Origin: a virus
Length of the DNA stretch: 51,955 nucleotides
Virus record (IMG/VR): IMGVR_UViG_3300008516_000074
Location: 1-51,955 of that record
Strand: one strand, 5' to 3'
In this document: positions 1 through 7,705 of the stretch, piece after piece
Position numbering within the stretch: position 1 is the stretch's first letter
How the letters are laid out: every line of letters starts with the position of its first letter
The notes under the pieces: model-generated
Database searches by the model: none
What the model saw: the letters and a program-made list of their open reading frames with translations, nothing else
What the model was told of the DNA's origin: nothing
Made by a program: the position numbers and the translations under genes

Positions 1-20
1 TTGGCGGTCGGGTCTGTTTT
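1..20 (+). repeat. DGR variable repeat (VR), 3' end
   Basis: Bases 1-16 align without gaps to template-repeat bases 182-197. All 12 non-adenine template positions are identical, and all four template adenines (187, 191, 195, 196) are replaced, by G, G, C and T. Substitution confined to template adenines is the hallmark of mutagenic retrohoming. Homology fades after base 16 with a C-to-T mismatch at 17. The 5' part of the VR lies outside the window. Confidence 0.85.
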
Positions 21-23
21 TAA
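1..23 (+). CDS. 3' end of DGR target gene, C-terminus in variable repeat (5'-truncated)
   Basis: Only the last seven codons lie in the window. In the frame of the template repeat they read G-G-R-V-C-F and then TAA at 21-23, matching the template's G-S-Q-V-S-L-F-TAA. The gene body is upstream of position 1, so the product cannot be identified. By analogy with known DGRs it should be a virion protein whose C-terminal fold (often C-type-lectin or Ig-like) displays the diversified residues. The following genes encode neck and tail parts, which fits a structural protein. Confidence 0.75.
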
Positions 24-39
24 TTTTGTCTTTTCTTAT

Positions 40-58
40 GGTGGAGGGTGGGGTTAGG
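40..58 (+). other. G-rich tract between VR and TR, possible G-quadruplex
   Basis: Five G runs sit at 40-41, 43-44, 46-48, 50-53 and 57-58, separated by one to three bases, in otherwise AT-rich DNA. The tract lies 17 bases past the target stop codon, where DGRs carry the initiation-of-mutagenic-homing element and associated structures. It could form a two-tetrad quadruplex. A weak CTTAT/ATAAG inverted repeat surrounds it. Function is inferred from position only. Confidence 0.35.
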
Positions 59-84
59 ATAAGGTTTACTATATGTAATGATAG

Positions 85-204
85 CGAGTTGCTAAATTGG
101 GCAGCAATGCGAATAATGGCAGCAAAGCCAGGTTCTTTTATTGGAATTTGAATAATTCTTCTTCTAATGATAATACGAATATTGGCAGTCAGGTAAGCTT
201 ATTT
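85..204 (+). repeat. DGR template repeat (TR)
   Basis: This non-coding template reads, in the frame of the target gene, as an Asn/Ser-rich stretch: an N-A-N-N-G-S segment, then F-Y-W-N-L-N-N-S-S-S-N and N-I-G-S-Q-V, ending in TAA at 205-207. AAT/AAC/AGC-rich TRs of this form (W-N-L-N-N...N-I-G) are typical of DGRs because adenine-targeted errors can turn Asn codons into almost any residue. Its 3' end aligns to the VR at 1-16 with differences only at template adenines. Three in-frame stops at 76-84 mark the 5' limit of the open frame. The exact 5' TR boundary cannot be set without the full VR. Confidence 0.85.
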
Positions 205-207
205 TAA

Positions 208-322
208 TATTTAATTGAATTAAAAAACATATAGAAACCTCACCACTTGGTGAAATAGAATTGGCCTCATAAGTGTTGGTAGGTTTTATAAATTCTCGAA
301 AACTCTGAGGTGAAATAAGCAG
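208..322 (+). ncRNA. TR-RT spacer, putative structured part of the DGR RNA
   Basis: In characterised DGRs the transcript running from the TR into the RT leader is a structured RNA needed to prime cDNA synthesis. Here a small hairpin is visible (TCACC 240-244 with GGTGA 249-253, loop ACTT). CCTCA at 238-242 and again at 265-269 can each pair with TGAGG at 306-310, which contains the RT gene's likely Shine-Dalgarno. The structure assignment is by eye only. Confidence 0.4.
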
Positions 323-1387
323 ATGAAAAGATATGGAAATTTATATCAAAAAATTTATAGTATAAAAAATATTCGATTAGCTCATCAGAAAGCAAAAAAA
401 GGTAAAAATCATTATAGTGAAGTCAAAATGGTGGAATCAAACCCTGAAAAATATTTTGGGTTAATTCATAAAATGTTGAAAGATAAAATTTTTTGTAACT
501 CAAAATATGAAGTATTTACGAAGCTTGATGGTGGAAAAGAGAGAGAAATATTTAAGCTTCCTTATTTTCCAGATCGAATTGTCCATCATTGTATAATGAA
601 TATTCTGGAACCGATATGGACTAAAACTTTAATTTCAGATACCTATTCTTCGCTTAAAGGTAGAGGTATTCATAAAGGGGTTAGAAGATTAAAGAAGGCT
701 TTGAAGAATAGAGAAAATACAAAATATTGCTTAAAAATGGATGTTAGAAAATTTTATCCCTCGATAAACCATAATATTTTAAAATTTATTATAAGGAAGA
801 AAATTAAAGATCCTGATTTGTTATGGTTGTTAGATAAAATTATTGATTCTGCTGATGGTGTTCCAATTGGAAATTATCTTAGTCAATATTTTGGAAATTT
901 ATATTTATCTGGATTTGATCATTGGGCAAAAGAAGTAAAAGGATGTAAATATTATTTCAGATATTGTGATGATATTGTAATTTTGCACAGAGATAAAAAT
1001 TTTTTGGGGAATTTGAAAGAGGAAATAGATAAGTATTTAAAAATAAATTTAGACTTAGTTTTAAATACAAATTGGCAGATATTTTCTGTAGGAGTTAGAG
1101 GAATAGATTTTCTTGGTTATAGGTTTTTTGGAAAGTGTACTTTGCTTAGAAAAAATATAACAAAGAAGTTTAAACATAAAGTAATTCAAGTTAAAAGGAA
1201 CTATTATAAAATGCCAATGTCACAAATAATTAATGGAATTATGAGTTATTATGGTTGGTTGAAATATTGTAATGGATTAAATTTATGGAAAAAATATATT
1301 GATAGAGAAATAAAGTTTATAATATGTAAAGTTTGTAAGCAAAATAATATAAAGAATCCATTGAGGAGTATAAAAAGAAAGTTATAA
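323..1387 (+). CDS. Diversity-generating retroelement reverse transcriptase
   Basis: The product copies the template-repeat RNA into an adenine-mutated cDNA that replaces the variable repeat of the target gene. The 354-residue protein has the DGR-RT layout: N-terminal G-N-L-Y, K-L-P-Y-F-P-D-R-I near residue 80, D-T-Y-S-S-L-K-G-R-G-I-H, catalytic Asp140 in K-M-D-V-R-K-F-Y-P-S-I, the group-specific P-I-G-N-Y-L-S-Q at 181-188, and the metal-binding Y-C-D-D at 214-217. Further on are N-W-Q-I-F and G-I-D-F-L-G-Y-R. There is no maturase or endonuclease domain, which separates it from group II intron RTs. GAGG at 307-310 precedes the ATG by 12 bases. The Y-C-D-D form is a small variation on the commoner YMDD/YVDD box. 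No avd-like accessory gene is visible; it may lie upstream. Confidence 0.95.
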   Translation: MKRYGNLYQKIYSIKNIRLAHQKAKKGKNHYSEVKMVESNPEKYFGLIHKMLKDKIFCNSKYEVFTKLDGGKEREIFKLPYFPDRIVHHCIMNILEPIWTKTLISDTYSSLKGRGIHKGVRRLKKALKNRENTKYCLKMDVRKFYPSINHNILKFIIRKKIKDPDLLWLLDKIIDSADGVPIGNYLSQYFGNLYLSGFDHWAKEVKGCKYYFRYCDDIVILHRDKNFLGNLKEEIDKYLKINLDLVLNTNWQIFSVGVRGIDFLGYRFFGKCTLLRKNITKKFKHKVIQVKRNYYKMPMSQIINGIMSYYGWLKYCNGLNLWKKYIDREIKFIICKVCKQNNIKNPLRSIKRKL

Positions 1388-1460
1388 TGTTTTAATAAAT
1401 AGAAAAATTTTGTAGCGGAAATTAGAGTATTTTATCTATAAAAAATTAGGGAGAAATTAT

Positions 1461-1961
1461 ATGTGGATTGTATCTTTTTTTGCAGATGGCGGAGACCCAG
1501 CGATTGGATTATCTCCAATAGTAAATATAAGAGATATAAATAGTGGTGATCTAGTCATAACTGGCGGAGTTATGATTGAAAAAGGTGATGGTTTTTATGC
1601 TTATGATTTTATAGGATATGATGATGAAAAAGACTATACTGTAAGATCTGATAGTGTTACATTGTCTGGCATTGATCGTTATTCATATGGCTCTACAGGG
1701 GAATATAATGAATCATTAAATGAGATAGAGTTAACAGTTAATGATATAAAATCTACAGTTGATAATATTGATCTCAGGACTACTTTAATTAGACAAATTC
1801 AGACTAATAGACTTGAACTGGCTGATGGCGATACAGGTAACTGGATTTTGTACAACGATGCTGATGACGCTGCTTTACTTACTTTTAATGTTACAGATAA
1901 GAATGGTGATTTAATAATTCAACCAGTCAACATACCTTCAAAAAGAAGTAAAGGGGTTTAA
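1461..1961 (+). CDS. Putative virion structural protein (neck/head-tail region)
   Basis: A 166-residue protein with a beta-rich N-terminal half (motifs such as G-D-P-A-I-G-L-S-P and G-D-G-F-Y-A-Y-D-F) and a helical middle (about residues 85-118). It has the look of small structural proteins often found near phage neck or fibre genes, but I cannot assign a family. GGGAGA lies 8 bases before the ATG. It follows the RT by 73 bases and precedes the next small gene by 11 bases, so it is probably in the late operon. No membrane segment or signal peptide is seen. Confidence 0.6.
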   Translation: MWIVSFFADGGDPAIGLSPIVNIRDINSGDLVITGGVMIEKGDGFYAYDFIGYDDEKDYTVRSDSVTLSGIDRYSYGSTGEYNESLNEIELTVNDIKSTVDNIDLRTTLIRQIQTNRLELADGDTGNWILYNDADDAALLTFNVTDKNGDLIIQPVNIPSKRSKGV

Positions 1962-1972
1962 AAGGAGAAATT

Positions 1973-2197
1973 ATGTCGATAACTACTTGGGGTTGGGGAT
2001 CTGGCGCAATAACTACTAGTGGTTGGGGATCTTCTATAATGGAGATTCTTTTACCAATACTTGTATCTGAGTATTTATGTGGAGATGCTTATACTTGTGT
2101 AGTTACTAGGGATTATTTAGAAGTAAAAACACGCGAAAAAGGTGATGTAGTATTACGTTTAAAACCTGATTCTATTCCAACTAGAACTGTGTGTTAA
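1973..2197 (+). CDS. Small protein with Trp/Gly repeat N-terminus
   Basis: A 74-residue protein of unknown function. The N terminus contains two imperfect copies of T-x-G-W-G-S, followed by a short hydrophobic stretch (M-E-I-L-L-P-I-L-V) and a beta-rich tail. An AAGGAG site lies just before the ATG, which supports translation. Its tight spacing with the genes on both sides suggests a minor virion component. The family is not recognised. Confidence 0.55.
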   Translation: MSITTWGWGSGAITTSGWGSSIMEILLPILVSEYLCGDAYTCVVTRDYLEVKTREKGDVVLRLKPDSIPTRTVC

Positions 2198-2230
2198 TAA
2201 TTTTAAATTAGAATTATGTGGAGCAACTAT

Positions 2231-2755
2231 ATGAAAATAGGACGCAAAACTAAAGAACGTTTTAAAAAATCTATTAATAATTTAGTAAGTGGGTTAAGCA
2301 GAGAAGTGGTAGTTTATTCTAAAGATTTACGATCTGAATGCCCAAACTGTTATTATGATAAAGTAAATGATATAAGTAGTGGAGTAGCAAAATCAAGTCC
2401 TGAAGATGATTATTATTTTGTTACTGGAAGGTGCCCAGTTTGTTATGGTAAAGGAGTAATAACTACTTCAAGGAAAAGAACTATTAAAGGACTTGTTATA
2501 TGGAATCCTCAAGGAGATAGATTAAATGCTCTTGCTTTTACAGAAGCAGGCACAGGTGGAGCTACAAGGGTGGAAATAAAGATGGAGATTGGTTATTTAG
2601 ATTTAATTAAAAATTGTAAGCATGTTGTGATAGATGGTATAATATGCAAACTAGCTAATCCTCCTATAATCAGGGGATTAGGCAATAAATCTTTATTAAT
2701 CTGCGAATTTTTTACTGATGCTAAATCAAAGGTGGGTAGCGGGGAGTATTTATAA
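2231..2755 (+). CDS. Zinc-ribbon-like neck/head-completion protein
   Basis: A protein of about 174 residues with two cysteine pairs, C-P-N-C and C-P-V-C-Y-G-K-G. They resemble the CxxC/CxxCxGxG knuckles of zinc ribbons in some phage neck and adaptor proteins. The C-terminal half is beta-rich. The first in-frame ATG is at 2216, but the ATG at 2231 is preferred because GGAG (2219-2222) sits 8 bases before it, while 2216 has no ribosome binding site. Its place between the DGR and the tail tube gene fits a head-tail joining role. The exact role is inferred from position. Confidence 0.6.
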   Translation: MKIGRKTKERFKKSINNLVSGLSREVVVYSKDLRSECPNCYYDKVNDISSGVAKSSPEDDYYFVTGRCPVCYGKGVITTSRKRTIKGLVIWNPQGDRLNALAFTEAGTGGATRVEIKMEIGYLDLIKNCKHVVIDGIICKLANPPIIRGLGNKSLLICEFFTDAKSKVGSGEYL

Positions 2756-2780
2756 TTATCTAACCATTATATATAGAAGG
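2756..2780 (+). promoter_or_regulatory. Shared leader motif, copy A
   Basis: TTATCTAACC followed by an AT-rich run and GAAGG, immediately after a stop codon and upstream of the gene at 2788. A near-identical block occurs at 48505-48530 (one indel and about two substitutions), and a weaker relative at 45324-45348. It could be a phage-specific promoter or leader element. The GAAGG end may act as the Shine-Dalgarno. Confidence 0.3.
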
Positions 2781-2787
2781 ACTAATT

Positions 2788-3354
2788 ATGAAAAGTAGGA
2801 AAGAGGTTTTGAAGAAAAAACTTATTGAGGTAATTAAATCAGATATTAAAAATGATATAGTAGCTGAATTAATGAAGAAATATGATGAAGAAATAATACC
2901 ATTTGAAGATACAGATGAACCAGAAATAGTAAGCCCCTCTTTTTGCAGATCAGAATTTAAAGAATTCTTAGAAAAAAGTATAGAAGAAAGTATTAGAACA
3001 GAAGGGGATAATATTTCGTTTGGCATTGCCGATGAATCAAAAATGGGACTTGGAGAAGAGCTAAACGATCAAACTACAGACTGCCTTAAAATTATTTCAA
3101 CAATCTTGAGTGGCATTAGTGGCAACTATGTTTTAGTGACCAGTGAAATGACAGGTAGACTAGAAGGTAGAACAGGACAAGCGGAATTATGGACAAGGGA
3201 AGGATATGATAGAGTAGCTTTTATGAGAGGATGGGACCCAAACAAAAAAACTTGGGGATTTTCTAATTTTGAAGGCATTCCAGATTTCTTTGATGTGGAT
3301 ATAGATCAATATATAGATAAATATATGGATAAATTGATAAAAGGATTGAAATAA
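2788..3354 (+). CDS. Putative neck/tail-completion protein
   Basis: A 188-residue protein of unknown family. The N terminus is charged and helical, and the acidic central part continues into a C-terminal region with G-R-T-G-Q-A-E-L-W-T-R-E-G-Y-D-R-V and a final helix (Y-I-D-K-Y-M-D-K-L). The GAAGG of the preceding leader motif acts as ribosome binding site. Size and position between neck-like genes are compatible with a gp10-like or completion protein, but no diagnostic motif is seen. Confidence 0.5.
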   Translation: MKSRKEVLKKKLIEVIKSDIKNDIVAELMKKYDEEIIPFEDTDEPEIVSPSFCRSEFKEFLEKSIEESIRTEGDNISFGIADESKMGLGEELNDQTTDCLKIISTILSGISGNYVLVTSEMTGRLEGRTGQAELWTREGYDRVAFMRGWDPNKKTWGFSNFEGIPDFFDVDIDQYIDKYMDKLIKGLK

Positions 3355-3357
3355 TTT

Positions 3358-4419
3358 ATGAAAAGGCTTACGTATGATTTTGTAAAAGAAAGTTTTGAGA
3401 AGGAAGGCTATGAATTATTAAGTGAGGAATATGTAGATAGTAAAACTAAGTTGGATTATAGATGCCCTAAAGGACATGAACGAAATACTACTTGGGCAAT
3501 GTGGCAACAAAACAGAAGGTGCTCCATTTGTTCAAGGGAAAAAGGAATTGCTAAGAGACGAGTATCTTTGAAATTTATTAAAAGTCAGTTTGAAAAAGAA
3601 GGATATGAGTTATTAAGTAAGAAATATACTAATGCCCATACCAAATTGAGATATAGATGCCCTAAAGGGCATGAACATGATGTTGTATGGGGGCATTGGC
3701 AGCAAAAACGAAGATGCCCTTATTGTGCTAGAAAAAAGAAATTAACTATAGAATTCATTAGATTTGAATTTGCTAAAGAAGGGTATAAGTTATTAACAAA
3801 GATATATAAAAATGCATTTCAAAAACTATATTATATTTGCTCGAATGGACATAATCATTACATTGTTTGGGGAAGTTGGCAGCAAGGTAATAGATGCCCT
3901 TATTGTGTAAATTTAGGCAAACCAACTATAGAATTTATAAAATCTGAGTTTAAAAAAGAAAAATATATTTTATTAACTACAGAGTATAAAAACTGTTTGC
4001 AAAAATTGGAATATATTTGTCCTAGAGGGCACAAACACAGTATTAATTGGAGTGGTTGGCAACAAGGACATAGGTGTTCGTATTGTGTAAACATCATATC
4101 TAAAGGTGAAGTAGAAGTGAGAAATTTTATTAAATCTTTGGACATAGAAGTTTCGGCGAATAATAGAAGTCAAATATTTAATCCAGAAACTGGGTATGGT
4201 TTAGAACTAGATATTTTCATGCCAGAATTTGGCAAAGCCATAGAATATAACGGTGAATATTGGCATCGAGATAAAAGCAGAGATTTGTTTAAGCAACAAC
4301 TTTGTGAATCAAGAGGAATAAACTTACTAACTATTTGGGATAAAGAATGGAAAACACAAAAAAATGTTTGTGAAGAAAAAATAATGAAATTTGTCTTCAA
4401 TAATGAAAGAGGTGTTTAA
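3358..4419 (+). CDS. Vsr-like (EDxHD) homing endonuclease with four zinc-finger repeats
   Basis: A free-standing 353-residue homing endonuclease gene. Residues 1 to about 245 are four copies of a roughly 60-residue unit with the pattern F-x-KEGY-x-LL, then C-P-x-G-H, W-x-x-W-Q-Q and R-C-x-x-C, probably zinc-binding DNA-recognition fingers. The last 100 residues form a very-short-patch-repair-like nuclease: K-G-E-V-E-V-R-N-F, E-L-D-I-F-M-P, A-I-E-Y-N-G-E-Y-W-H and L-L-T-I-W-D-K-E-W. This is the architecture of the phage endonuclease I-Bth0305I family. The gene is packed with 3 bases on either side between structural genes and has only a weak ribosome binding site. A close paralogue lies at 45988-46860. 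Confidence 0.85.
   Translation: MKRLTYDFVKESFEKEGYELLSEEYVDSKTKLDYRCPKGHERNTTWAMWQQNRRCSICSREKGIAKRRVSLKFIKSQFEKEGYELLSKKYTNAHTKLRYRCPKGHEHDVVWGHWQQKRRCPYCARKKKLTIEFIRFEFAKEGYKLLTKIYKNAFQKLYYICSNGHNHYIVWGSWQQGNRCPYCVNLGKPTIEFIKSEFKKEKYILLTTEYKNCLQKLEYICPRGHKHSINWSGWQQGHRCSYCVNIISKGEVEVRNFIKSLDIEVSANNRSQIFNPETGYGLELDIFMPEFGKAIEYNGEYWHRDKSRDLFKQQLCESRGINLLTIWDKEWKTQKNVCEEKIMKFVFNNERGV
4233..4267 (+). repeat. 35-bp exact repeat shared with second Vsr-like endonuclease
   Basis: Identical to 46689-46723. It encodes the A-I-E-Y-N-G-E-Y-W-H nuclease motif. Identity at this length, including silent positions, indicates duplication or recent exchange between the two endonuclease genes. Confidence 0.8.
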
Positions 4420-4422
4420 ATA

Positions 4423-5232
4423 ATGAAAGCCCTTCGCAAAGAAGATTTATCCATTCATCATTATATAAAAAACAATGCTCTTCAAGATTTTTTAGAAAGT
4501 GAGGTTAATATACCCCTTGGCTATTTAGACGATCAATCAGTTCCTGGATCTTCGTATGTTTATGGATTGGAAACCGATATGATACCTTCACCAATTTCGA
4601 AAGGGAGGGGGTTAGTTTATCTCGATAACCCAAACGATAAAACTGAACAAACAAATTGTGTTACAGTTTATGATAAAAACTATACAGTTATAAGTGGTAG
4701 TAATTATGACATAGATTACGTGGATGGGCGTATTATCACTGCTAGTCCATCGATAGTACCAGCAACTATTAATTATAAATGGTATTATGTCTCAACTATA
4801 GATTCGTGGAAAGATGTGCAAGAGGTTTCAGATTTACCGATTGTTGTAATAGGTGTTTCAAAGTTCCATAAAGAAGGTTTTCAGTTGGGCGGAGGGCGTT
4901 ATGTTCCTCGTCAGATAGATATAAATATTTTTGCATCTAATTCTGCTGAAAGGGATGATATCACAGAAACTTTATATGACGCTTTGTATCAAAAATCTTG
5001 TGCTTATCAATCTTTTCCAAAAGGAACCATGGTTGACTGGGATGGAAGATTTAATAATAATTTTGAATATACCACAATAAGCGGTTCAAGTAGTTTAAAA
5101 TTTTCAAATGTAATAGCAACAACTATAAGAGTATCGACTACAACTCCAAGTACTGATGTTACAGTATTATCTGATATAAATAGATATCGAAGTAGGATTT
5201 CGTTTAGTGTTTTTCATTGGGAGGAAGCTTAA
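4423..5232 (+). CDS. Putative tail terminator/head-tail joining protein
   Basis: A 269-residue virion protein. The central part has V-V-V-I-G-V, F-Q-L-G-G-G and R-Q-I-D-I-N-I-F-A-S-N-S-A-E-R-D-D, followed by a helix and a beta-rich C terminus with S-S-L-K-F-S-N-V. This alternation (beta strand, long insert, E-R-D-D-I-x-x-x-L helix) resembles tail-terminator or neck proteins of long-tailed phages. It is the last neck-like gene before the tail tube gene, as expected for a terminator. The family assignment is by pattern and position, not by a diagnostic motif. Confidence 0.55.
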   Translation: MKALRKEDLSIHHYIKNNALQDFLESEVNIPLGYLDDQSVPGSSYVYGLETDMIPSPISKGRGLVYLDNPNDKTEQTNCVTVYDKNYTVISGSNYDIDYVDGRIITASPSIVPATINYKWYYVSTIDSWKDVQEVSDLPIVVIGVSKFHKEGFQLGGGRYVPRQIDINIFASNSAERDDITETLYDALYQKSCAYQSFPKGTMVDWDGRFNNNFEYTTISGSSSLKFSNVIATTIRVSTTTPSTDVTVLSDINRYRSRISFSVFHWEEA

Positions 5233-5270
5233 TAATATTTAAGGAATTTTTGAAAGGAGAATTAAAAATT

Positions 5271-5957
5271 ATGGAAAAGGTGATTTTTGTTGGTGTTAAA
5301 AAGGACTATGATAAAATTCAATCAGCAATAAAAAATGCTGAAACTAATGATATTATAGCAATAGATCCTGGTATTTATAAAGAAAACATTATTGTAGATA
5401 AATTAGTACATTTAAGAGATAATACAGATAGTCCAGAAAAAGGCGAAGTAATAATACATGGTGGTAATGATGTACCAGTTGTATTTGATTATTTACCTGT
5501 TCAAAAAGAATCAATATATTTAGAGGGACTGCAATTTGTGAGAAATGAATCAAATTGTCAAAAACTATGTTTGATTGCTAATTCTAATTTTAATTTAAGT
5601 GTTGCTTTAAATAGATGTAGAATATTAGCTGACAGTGTTCAATATTCTATAGCTATTTCAAGAAATGCACAAATTAATAGTTTTGTTATAGACCATTGTT
5701 TTTTGCAGCGTGGGGAAGCTCATTTATCACGATTTAATTATAAAAATACTAATTATTTATCAATAATTAAAACTGAAGTAAATGCTTCATTAGCATTGAA
5801 GCTTTGTAAAGATAGACCAAATAAAATTGACGTTGTTGGAATACCTACAAATGGTTATGGGCCAGCATATGGTTCGTATTATAATGAAGTGCCTGAATAT
5901 GGTTTAAAAATATTTTTCTTATGGCGACAAATAAAAAGAAAAATTGGTTTGAAATAG
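5271..5957 (+). CDS. Pectin-lyase-like right-handed beta-helix protein
   Basis: About 228 residues. Near the N terminus, D-K-I-Q-S-A-I-K-N-A followed by I-A-I-D-P-G-I-Y-K-E-N-I is the classic opening of pectinesterase/polygalacturonase-type beta-helices, and the rest is short hydrophobic strands, as in beta-solenoids. The frame is open from an ATG at 5217, but the ATG at 5271 is chosen because AAGGAG lies about 10 bases before it; 5217 would overlap the previous gene. Such folds usually serve in tailspikes or surface proteins, so a copy between neck and tail tube genes is unusual. TAG stop. The last 30 residues lack helix character, so the C terminus may be eroded. Confidence 0.65.
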   Translation: MEKVIFVGVKKDYDKIQSAIKNAETNDIIAIDPGIYKENIIVDKLVHLRDNTDSPEKGEVIIHGGNDVPVVFDYLPVQKESIYLEGLQFVRNESNCQKLCLIANSNFNLSVALNRCRILADSVQYSIAISRNAQINSFVIDHCFLQRGEAHLSRFNYKNTNYLSIIKTEVNASLALKLCKDRPNKIDVVGIPTNGYGPAYGSYYNEVPEYGLKIFFLWRQIKRKIGLK

Positions 5958-6010
5958 CATATAAATTATGCAAACAAGAATTTTTAAGTGGAAAAGGAAA
6001 TGGAAACTAG
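5921..6010 (+). CDS. Small ORF (29 aa), possibly a gene remnant
   Basis: Starts with M-A-T-N-K-K-K-N-W-F-E-I-A-Y inside the 3' end of the beta-helix gene and stops at 6010. A second short frame starting at 6000 (M-E-T-S-L-S-N-Y-A-S) continues almost directly in another phase, toward the tail tube gene. Together they look like one small protein split by a frameshift, or simply chance open frames. No ribosome binding site is evident. Confidence 0.2.
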   Translation: MATNKKKNWFEIAYKLCKQEFLSGKGNGN

Positions 6011-6097
6011 TTTATCGAATTATGCCTCAATTCGATTGCTAAAAAATAGAATTAAACCAATCTCTGAAGTAAAATTTAGAAGGAGGAAATTTTTGTT

Positions 6098-7687
6098 ATG
6101 GCTAGAAATAGAATAATCTATGGAAGTCAGAGCGTATGGTGTAATGGTCGAGTGCTTTATAGAGTACAGACTCTAGGTTCTACTACTACATTTACTAGCG
6201 AAGACATATTTCAGTTAGGCCAGATGGACATAATCGACGTGGTAGATGATGTTCCTGCAGTAGCTGTAACTCTTAATACCAATGATTTTGGAGATCCAAA
6301 AACCATGGCTATATTAGCTCAAGTTGCTGAAGCTAAGTTGGATATGAATGCAACTGCTGATAATACTAATGCTAATCTAGTTGTTGTTTCTGGCACCCAG
6401 TTAGTTGAAACATCTACTTATTTACATGGTGCGTCTCTTGCTGACTTTGCTGTTGTTTGTGGTAGTTTGCCTGGTGTTTCTATTTGGGCCCCAGTTCAAT
6501 CAGAGTGTGATCTTGGAACATTGTCAGATAATATTGACCAAACTCTTTTTATGGATGGAGTTTTTGTTAATAGTTTGGAATTTGGTTATACTACTGGCGC
6601 CAATGCAACAGAGAATTATGGAGCTGAAACAGACAATAAAACATGGTTACTTAATGATGGTAGATTTGTAAATTGGGAAGAGTTTAGTGGCACTGAAGTT
6701 AATGCCGCTGTTTCTGGTACAGTTACTTTGGAAGAAACTGCTGTTGTTATGACAGATGGTGTCCCTGGATTTTTAAGAACTGATACTAATGGAGCTAGAG
6801 CTGTTACTTTTTATGATTCTAGTGAAGATACAATGGTTAATTATGAAGTAGAAGCCGGTACTGTTGCTGTAGCTAGTAACTTTGTATTTAAAGAAGCTAC
6901 TGACACACTTTATGCTCCTACTGATTTAATGCCTATGGAAGCTGGTGATAAGGTTTTTGTTCTTTATGCATCAGACGCTTATGCTGATACTGCTGGTAAT
7001 AGTTATTTTGATGCTCTTAGCGACGCTTCACGTCCAGAGGGCATTGGCGCAGTAAGACAGGGTCAGGTTGAAATATACATTGTTTCAAATACTGATGAGT
7101 CTTATACTAATGCATGGCGTTTAACTGGTTGCACTATTACTTCAGATTTAACTCGTGAGCCGTTAGCAGAACTTGGTCATTTGGCTCCATATGATAGACC
7201 ATTGACTGTGCCTATTCCTATTACTGTTACTATTGATACTACTGCTGGTGATTTAGAACATTGGGCAAGATTTTCTGATAGATATGATGATTTTTCAACT
7301 ATGACAGATATAGATCTTGCAGATTTAATGGTTGAAGAAGATCTTAAATTAGTTGTGAAAGTATTTTATCAGACTGATGAAGAAGCTGGTGGTACTGGTA
7401 GTAGTAGAAAGATATTAGATGGCTCTGAGCTCGATAATGAATGGTATTTTAATGATGGTACATATGCACAGTATACTCCTACTGCTGGAAATCCAGTTCA
7501 AGAGTATGCACTTAAAACCATTGTTGTTGAACATCTTAAAATGACAGATGAGGCATACACCATTGATATGGGAACAAATGCTACACAGACATTTGGATTC
7601 CGTTCAACCAATGATTTGTATGTTGTGAAAGGTGATTTGTCTATTGGACATATTACTGGTGATTTTAAGGTTAGAAGGAATGCTTAA
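6098..7687 (+). CDS. Major tail tube protein
   Basis: A 529-residue acidic, beta-rich protein and the probable subunit of the tail tube. Its place fits: a very strong ribosome binding site (GAAGGAGGA), a strong hairpin just after the gene, then the chaperone frameshift pair and the tape measure. The N terminus (I-I-Y-G-S-Q-S-V, then a V-D-D-V-P-A-V-A-V-T-L-N-T-N-D-F block) and the C-terminal segment (I-D-M-G-T-N-A-T-Q-T-F-G-F-R-S-T-N) look like the two halves of a tail-tube beta-barrel. The middle (about residues 190-330) looks like an inserted domain. It is longer than typical tube proteins (150-300 residues). Many Ala/Thr/Val codons end in T, consistent with high expression. Confidence 0.75.
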   Translation: MARNRIIYGSQSVWCNGRVLYRVQTLGSTTTFTSEDIFQLGQMDIIDVVDDVPAVAVTLNTNDFGDPKTMAILAQVAEAKLDMNATADNTNANLVVVSGTQLVETSTYLHGASLADFAVVCGSLPGVSIWAPVQSECDLGTLSDNIDQTLFMDGVFVNSLEFGYTTGANATENYGAETDNKTWLLNDGRFVNWEEFSGTEVNAAVSGTVTLEETAVVMTDGVPGFLRTDTNGARAVTFYDSSEDTMVNYEVEAGTVAVASNFVFKEATDTLYAPTDLMPMEAGDKVFVLYASDAYADTAGNSYFDALSDASRPEGIGAVRQGQVEIYIVSNTDESYTNAWRLTGCTITSDLTREPLAELGHLAPYDRPLTVPIPITVTIDTTAGDLEHWARFSDRYDDFSTMTDIDLADLMVEEDLKLVVKVFYQTDEEAGGTGSSRKILDGSELDNEWYFNDGTYAQYTPTAGNPVQEYALKTIVVEHLKMTDEAYTIDMGTNATQTFGFRSTNDLYVVKGDLSIGHITGDFKVRRNA

Positions 7688-7705
7688 TTAATTTGTAATT
7701 AAAGG

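Noticed and set aside
323-1387. Group II intron or retron reverse transcriptase
   Set aside because: There is no maturase/HNH domain or intron boundaries and no retron-type motifs. The PIGNYLSQ motif and adjacent TR/VR pair identify a DGR.
5217-5270. Upstream ATG for the beta-helix gene
   Set aside because: It overlaps the previous gene, has a poor ribosome binding context and adds residues unrelated to the fold. The ATG at 5271 has AAGGAG in front.
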